Shown here: positions 6,526 through 8,435 of the stretch, one piece after another
How the letters are laid out: every line of letters starts with the position of its first letter
How positions within the stretch are numbered: the first letter of the stretch is position 1
NCBI GenBank assembly: GCA_028875175.1
Contig: JAPPFO010000189.1
Location: forward strand, 1-8,435
Origin: Chloroflexota bacterium
Lineage (GTDB): Bacteria; Chloroflexota; UBA11872
DNA: 8,435 nt
Direction of reading: 5' to 3'
Made by a program: the position numbers and the translations under genes
Notes under the pieces: model-generated
What the model was told of the DNA's origin: nothing
The model's input: the letters and a program-made list of their open reading frames with translations, nothing else
The model's database searches: none

Positions 6526-6554
6526 AAAAAACGCTCGCCCCGAGGGGCGAGCGT
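6526..6554 (-). terminator. Strong intrinsic terminator, minus strand
   Basis: ACGCTCGCCC and GGGCGAGCGT form a perfect 10-base-pair stem with a four-base loop, followed on the minus strand by a run of six T (6531-6526, the first pairing in the stem). It works only leftwards, because the plus-strand exit has no T run. No recognisable protein gene ends just before it on the minus strand, so it marks the 3' end of an RNA made from 6555-6895 or an attenuator ahead of the orphan gene. Confidence 0.85.
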
Positions 6555-6859
6555 ATGTCTCAGTTAATCGCGACGACGGTGCCAATGCCTCACGATCAAA
6601 CCGTCCTCCCTGAACCCGTTATGCAGCAACGTCCGAACCGCCGCCACACTCCCGCCAGTGTAAGTCTCGGTACGATTTCGTCAACTCTGAAACTGATAGC
6701 GTTCGGAATTGGCCGACGGCCCGTCGGTCGCAGGGCCAGGAGGCCGGAAAGTTTGTCGCTTCAAAGTGCGAACAAAGCGTCCGTAGATCGTTCGGCCTTT
6801 CGCTCCCGCGAGGGCGAACCTCTTGATATTCCAGGCGCGAGTTGTCATAACCGTTTGTC
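6555..6859 (-). ncRNA. Candidate structured non-coding RNA or long leader, family not recognised
   Basis: This stretch has no convincing protein gene and lower GC than its surroundings (about 57% by hand count over 6551-6900). It is packed with inverted repeats and ends at the terminator above. Pairings visible by eye are: 6790-6797 with 6812-6819 (one mismatch); 6752-6759 with 6768-6776 (one bulge, eight-base loop); the palindrome 6713-6727; 6632-6638 with 6701-6707 enclosing a hairpin at 6646-6661; and 6575-6580 with 6600-6605. The strand is inferred from the terminator and a candidate promoter at 6894-6866. The 5' end near 6859 is a guess from that promoter. I saw no tmRNA tRNA-like ends, no RNase P conserved GAGGAAAGTC block and no SRP RNA tetraloop stem. 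A degraded gene or mobile remnant is the main alternative. Confidence 0.45.
6823..6851 (+). promoter_or_regulatory. Candidate sigma-70-type promoter for murD
   Basis: TTGATA (6823-6828, 5 of 6 to consensus) and CATAAC (6846-6851, 4 of 6) with a 17-base spacer. Transcription would start near 6858 and give a leader of about 38 bases before the TTG start. It overlaps the territory of the minus-strand candidate promoter, facing it. Confidence 0.45.
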
Positions 6860-6895
6860 GCTGCGATTAACGCTGGATCAACGGGCGGTTACAAC
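6841..6895. repeat. Inverted repeat abutting the murD start codon
   Basis: GTTGTCATAACCG (6841-6853) is matched in reverse complement by CGGTTACAAC (6886-6895), giving 10 paired bases around a three-base bulge. The right arm ends directly against the TTG start at 6896. A competing pairing, CCGTT (6851-6855) with AACGG (6880-6884), shares one arm. It could be a translational control hairpin, an operator, or part of the minus-strand RNA. Confidence 0.45.
6866..6894 (-). promoter_or_regulatory. Candidate promoter for the minus-strand RNA
   Basis: On the minus strand, TTGTAA (6894-6889) and GTTAAT (6871-6866) are 17 bases apart, each matching consensus at 4 of 6. Transcription would begin near 6859 and run left to the terminator, a product of about 330 bases. 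The match is moderate. Confidence 0.3.
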
Positions 6896-8269
6896 TTGAA
6901 CGACGCCTCCGAGCCGGCCTGGGCGCACGACCCTCGCGCTCTGCGCGGACGGCGTGTGGTGGTGATGGGGCTGGGCGTGCAAAGCGGTGGCCTGGGCGTG
7001 GCGGCCTACATGCGCGAGCAGGGCGCCGATCTGGTGGTCACGGACCTGCGCTCGGAGGCGCAGCTGGCGTCAAGCGTGGCCGCGCTGGGCTCGGCCGGTG
7101 TGCGCTATGTGCTGGGCCGACACGAAATGGACGACTTCCGGCACGCCGAAGTCGTGGTACGGAACCCGGCCGTGCGGGACGACTCACGGTACCTGCGCGC
7201 CGCCCGCGAGGCCGGCGCTCACATCGAGATGGAGTTCACGCTGTTTCTGCGCTGGTGCCGACAGGCGCGGGTGATTGGCGTGACCGGCACGCGCGGCAAG
7301 ACAACTACCGCGACGGCGTTGCACGCCATGCTCGCAGCGGGCGGGCAGCAGGCGCTGCTGGCCGGCAACATGCGCGTGTCGGCCCTGGCCCAACTGCATG
7401 AAATCGAGCCGGGATCGACCGTGGTGCTGGAGCTGTCCAGCGCTCAACTGGAGGGGCTGGCGGGCACGGGGCTGCGCACGCGCGGCGCCATCGTGACCAA
7501 CCTGATGGCCGACCACCTGGACCGCTATGGCGACATGCGGGCCTACGCCGAGGCCAAGCTGCCGCTGGTGGCCAATCAGCGACCGGGCGACTGGGCCGTG
7601 ATTCCGGCGGGGAGCGAATGGCCGGATTGGTTCGCGGCACAGGCGGGGGGAACGGTGATGCAGCCGGACCTTGAGGACGCGCCGCCGGGCTGGGGGGACT
7701 CGCCGCTCTCAGGTCGACACAACCGAACCAACCTGGTCTTGGCCGCGGCGGCGGCCCGCCGGGTGGGGGTGGGTGACGACGCGATTGAATGGGCCGTGCG
7801 CGACTTTGGCGGTGTTCCGGCCCGCCAGGAACTGGTGGGAACCGTTGGCGGCGTGCGTGCCTATAACGACACGACAGCGACCACACCGGAGGCCGCGCTG
7901 GCGGCGCTGGCCACCGTTCCGGGGCCGTGGGTCTTGATTGCGGGCGGCTCCGACAAGCGCCTCGACTTCACGCCCCTGGCCCAGCGGCTCCTCACAATGG
8001 AGGGGTTGCGAGGCGTGGTGCTGTTGCCTGGAACGGGAACGGACCGGCTGCGGCCGCTGCTGGAGGGGCGCCGGATTGAAGCCGCCGCCGACATGGCGCA
8101 GGCTGTGGATCAGGCACTGGCCCTGGCCCGTTGGGGCGATGCAGTGCTGCTCTCGCCGGCCTGTGCGTCGTTCGGCCTGTTCAGCAACGAGTTCGACCGT
8201 GGCGATCAGTTCGTCGCCCGCCTGCGAGACCGCGGCCTACGGCCGGATCCCGGCTCCAGCTGCGGGTAA
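6896..8269 (+). CDS. murD: MurD-type UDP-N-acetylmuramoyl-L-alanine--glutamate ligase
   Basis: Cytoplasmic ATP-dependent ligase adding glutamate to UDP-MurNAc-L-Ala in peptidoglycan synthesis. The 457 residues show all three Mur domains: an N-terminal nucleotide-sugar domain opening with RRVVVMGLGVQSGG (19-32); the ATPase domain with P-loop GVTGTRGKTTT (128-138), ELSSAQLE (179-186), TNLMADHLDRYG (201-212) and the expected carbamylated Lys221 in YAEAKL; and a C-terminal domain with GRHNRTN, NDTTATT (324-330), AGGSDKRLDF and LSPACASFGLF (419-429). The usual motifs GTNGKTT, ELSSFQLE and NDSKATN are changed. The Lys of NDSKATN (Lys348 in E. coli, which contacts glutamate) is Thr327, so substrate choice (D- or L-Glu) is uncertain. 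TTG at 6896 is the first start after an in-frame TAA at 6848. The ribosome binding site is weak. No other mur/fts gene is nearby. Confidence 0.88.
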   Translation: MNDASEPAWAHDPRALRGRRVVVMGLGVQSGGLGVAAYMREQGADLVVTDLRSEAQLASSVAALGSAGVRYVLGRHEMDDFRHAEVVVRNPAVRDDSRYLRAAREAGAHIEMEFTLFLRWCRQARVIGVTGTRGKTTTATALHAMLAAGGQQALLAGNMRVSALAQLHEIEPGSTVVLELSSAQLEGLAGTGLRTRGAIVTNLMADHLDRYGDMRAYAEAKLPLVANQRPGDWAVIPAGSEWPDWFAAQAGGTVMQPDLEDAPPGWGDSPLSGRHNRTNLVLAAAAARRVGVGDDAIEWAVRDFGGVPARQELVGTVGGVRAYNDTTATTPEAALAALATVPGPWVLIAGGSDKRLDFTPLAQRLLTMEGLRGVVLLPGTGTDRLRPLLEGRRIEAAADMAQAVDQALALARWGDAVLLSPACASFGLFSNEFDRGDQFVARLRDRGLRPDPGSSCG

Positions 8270-8317
8270 CGGCCGCATAATGAGCGGCACCGGCGCGCCG
8301 GCCGGCCCACAACCAGC

Positions 8318-8322
8318 GGAGG
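8318..8322 (+). promoter_or_regulatory. Ribosome binding site of the phosphoesterase gene
   Basis: GGAGG seven bases before GTG at 8330, supporting that codon as the start. Confidence 0.75.
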
Positions 8323-8329
8323 CTCGCCA

Positions 8330-8435
8330 GTGCGTGTGCTGATCATCGCCGACGTGCACGGCAATTTGCCCGCGCTGGAGGCCGTGCTGGCGGACGCCGG
8401 ACCGGTGGACGAAGTCTGGTCGCTGGGCGACCTGG
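8330..8435 (+). CDS. Calcineurin-like metallophosphoesterase, N-terminal part only
   Basis: Only the first 35 codons are in the window and the gene runs off the right edge. The translation begins MRVLIIADVHGNLPALEAVL and reaches SLGDL. This is the start of the calcineurin-like phosphoesterase fold: the metal-binding DxH motif is Asp8 and His10, followed by GN at 11-12, and the second motif GD has Asp34. Short bacterial members of this group (YfcE/MJ0936-like) hydrolyse phosphodiesters or phosphomonoesters, but the substrate cannot be told from this fragment. The GTG start has a good ribosome binding site. The 60-base gap after murD has no T-rich terminator, so co-transcription with murD is possible. 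Confidence 0.85.
   Translation, partial: MRVLIIADVHGNLPALEAVLADAGPVDEVWSLGDL

Noticed and set aside
6521..6558. Plus-strand promoter starting with TTGACA at 6521-6526
   Set aside because: The position 17 bases downstream is the GC stem of the terminator, with no -10 box.
6564..6888. Two overlapping minus-strand open stretches (6888-6619 and 6680-6564) whose translations look protein-like, the second ending just before the terminator
   Set aside because: The first has no ATG or GTG start and neither shows a family I recognise or the native codon pattern. A frameshifted gene remnant is possible, and a translated search of the joined frames would decide it. I kept the RNA interpretation.
6526..6895. 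tmRNA, RNase P RNA or SRP RNA
   Set aside because: There is no GGTTCGA-type T-arm or CCA end. A minus-strand GTT GCT GCA TAA at 6630-6619 resembles a tag end but is not backed by the conserved ends. The RNase P GAGGAAAGTC block and the SRP GGAA-loop stem are also absent.
6841..6895. Integron attC site
   Set aside because: The arms do not match the RYYYAAC / GTTRRRY core pattern, and no integrase gene or cassette array is present.
6555..6899. A 114-codon plus-strand open frame upstream of murD
   Set aside because: It has no ribosome binding site, its third codon positions are far less GC-rich than the real genes here, its product has no recognisable order, and it covers the structured region and overlaps the murD start.

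Overview
The window is 8.4 kb of GC-rich (roughly two thirds G+C) bacterial chromosome carrying mostly core housekeeping genes. It shows no insertion sequence, no CRISPR array, and no tRNA or rRNA gene that I can support. The rpsP-khpA-rimM-trmD order is widespread in Gram-positive bacteria, Chloroflexota and relatives. High GC, heavy use of GTG/TTG starts, a solitary atypical GroEL and an NfeD protease together make Chloroflexota or a similar lineage plausible. No marker in the window settles this, and the assignment is inference.

Layout. (1) Positions 12-1773, plus strand: a compact ribosome and tRNA maturation operon encoding ribosomal protein S16, the KH protein KhpA, the 16S maturation factor RimM and the tRNA m1G37 methyltransferase TrmD. 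The genes abut or overlap. rimM appears to use a CTG start overlapping the khpA stop codon. rplS, the usual next gene, is absent. (2) Positions 1833-3164, minus strand: a full-length NfeD-type membrane serine protease, convergent with trmD. (3) Positions 3165-3468: a divergent promoter region holding a candidate groL promoter and a terminator-like hairpin in the groL leader. (4) Positions 3469-5142, plus strand: a GroEL with intact ATPase residues, altered apical binding residues and a charged C-terminal tail replacing the GGM repeats. No groES lies next to it. (5) Positions 5144-5965, minus strand: panB (pantothenate/CoA pathway), converging on groL with one base between the two stop codons. 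(6) Positions 6051-6461, minus strand: a 136-residue orphan protein resembling the core-binding half of a tyrosine recombinase. (7) Positions 6462-6895: a gene-free stretch of about 57% GC by hand count, full of short inverted repeats and closed on the minus strand by a canonical intrinsic terminator. It is best read as a structured non-coding RNA or a long leader of the orphan gene. (8) Positions 6896-8269, plus strand: a divergent MurD-type ligase whose D-Glu-binding signature is changed. (9) From 8330 to the right edge, plus strand: the start of a calcineurin-like phosphoesterase.

The genes do not form one pathway. The first four act in ribosome and tRNA maturation. The rest are separate transcription units for protein quality control (NfeD, GroEL), coenzyme A precursor synthesis (PanB) and peptidoglycan synthesis (MurD). 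The most novel items are the structured minus-strand RNA candidate, the tail-swapped solitary GroEL, the MurD motif changes and the CTG-initiated rimM.
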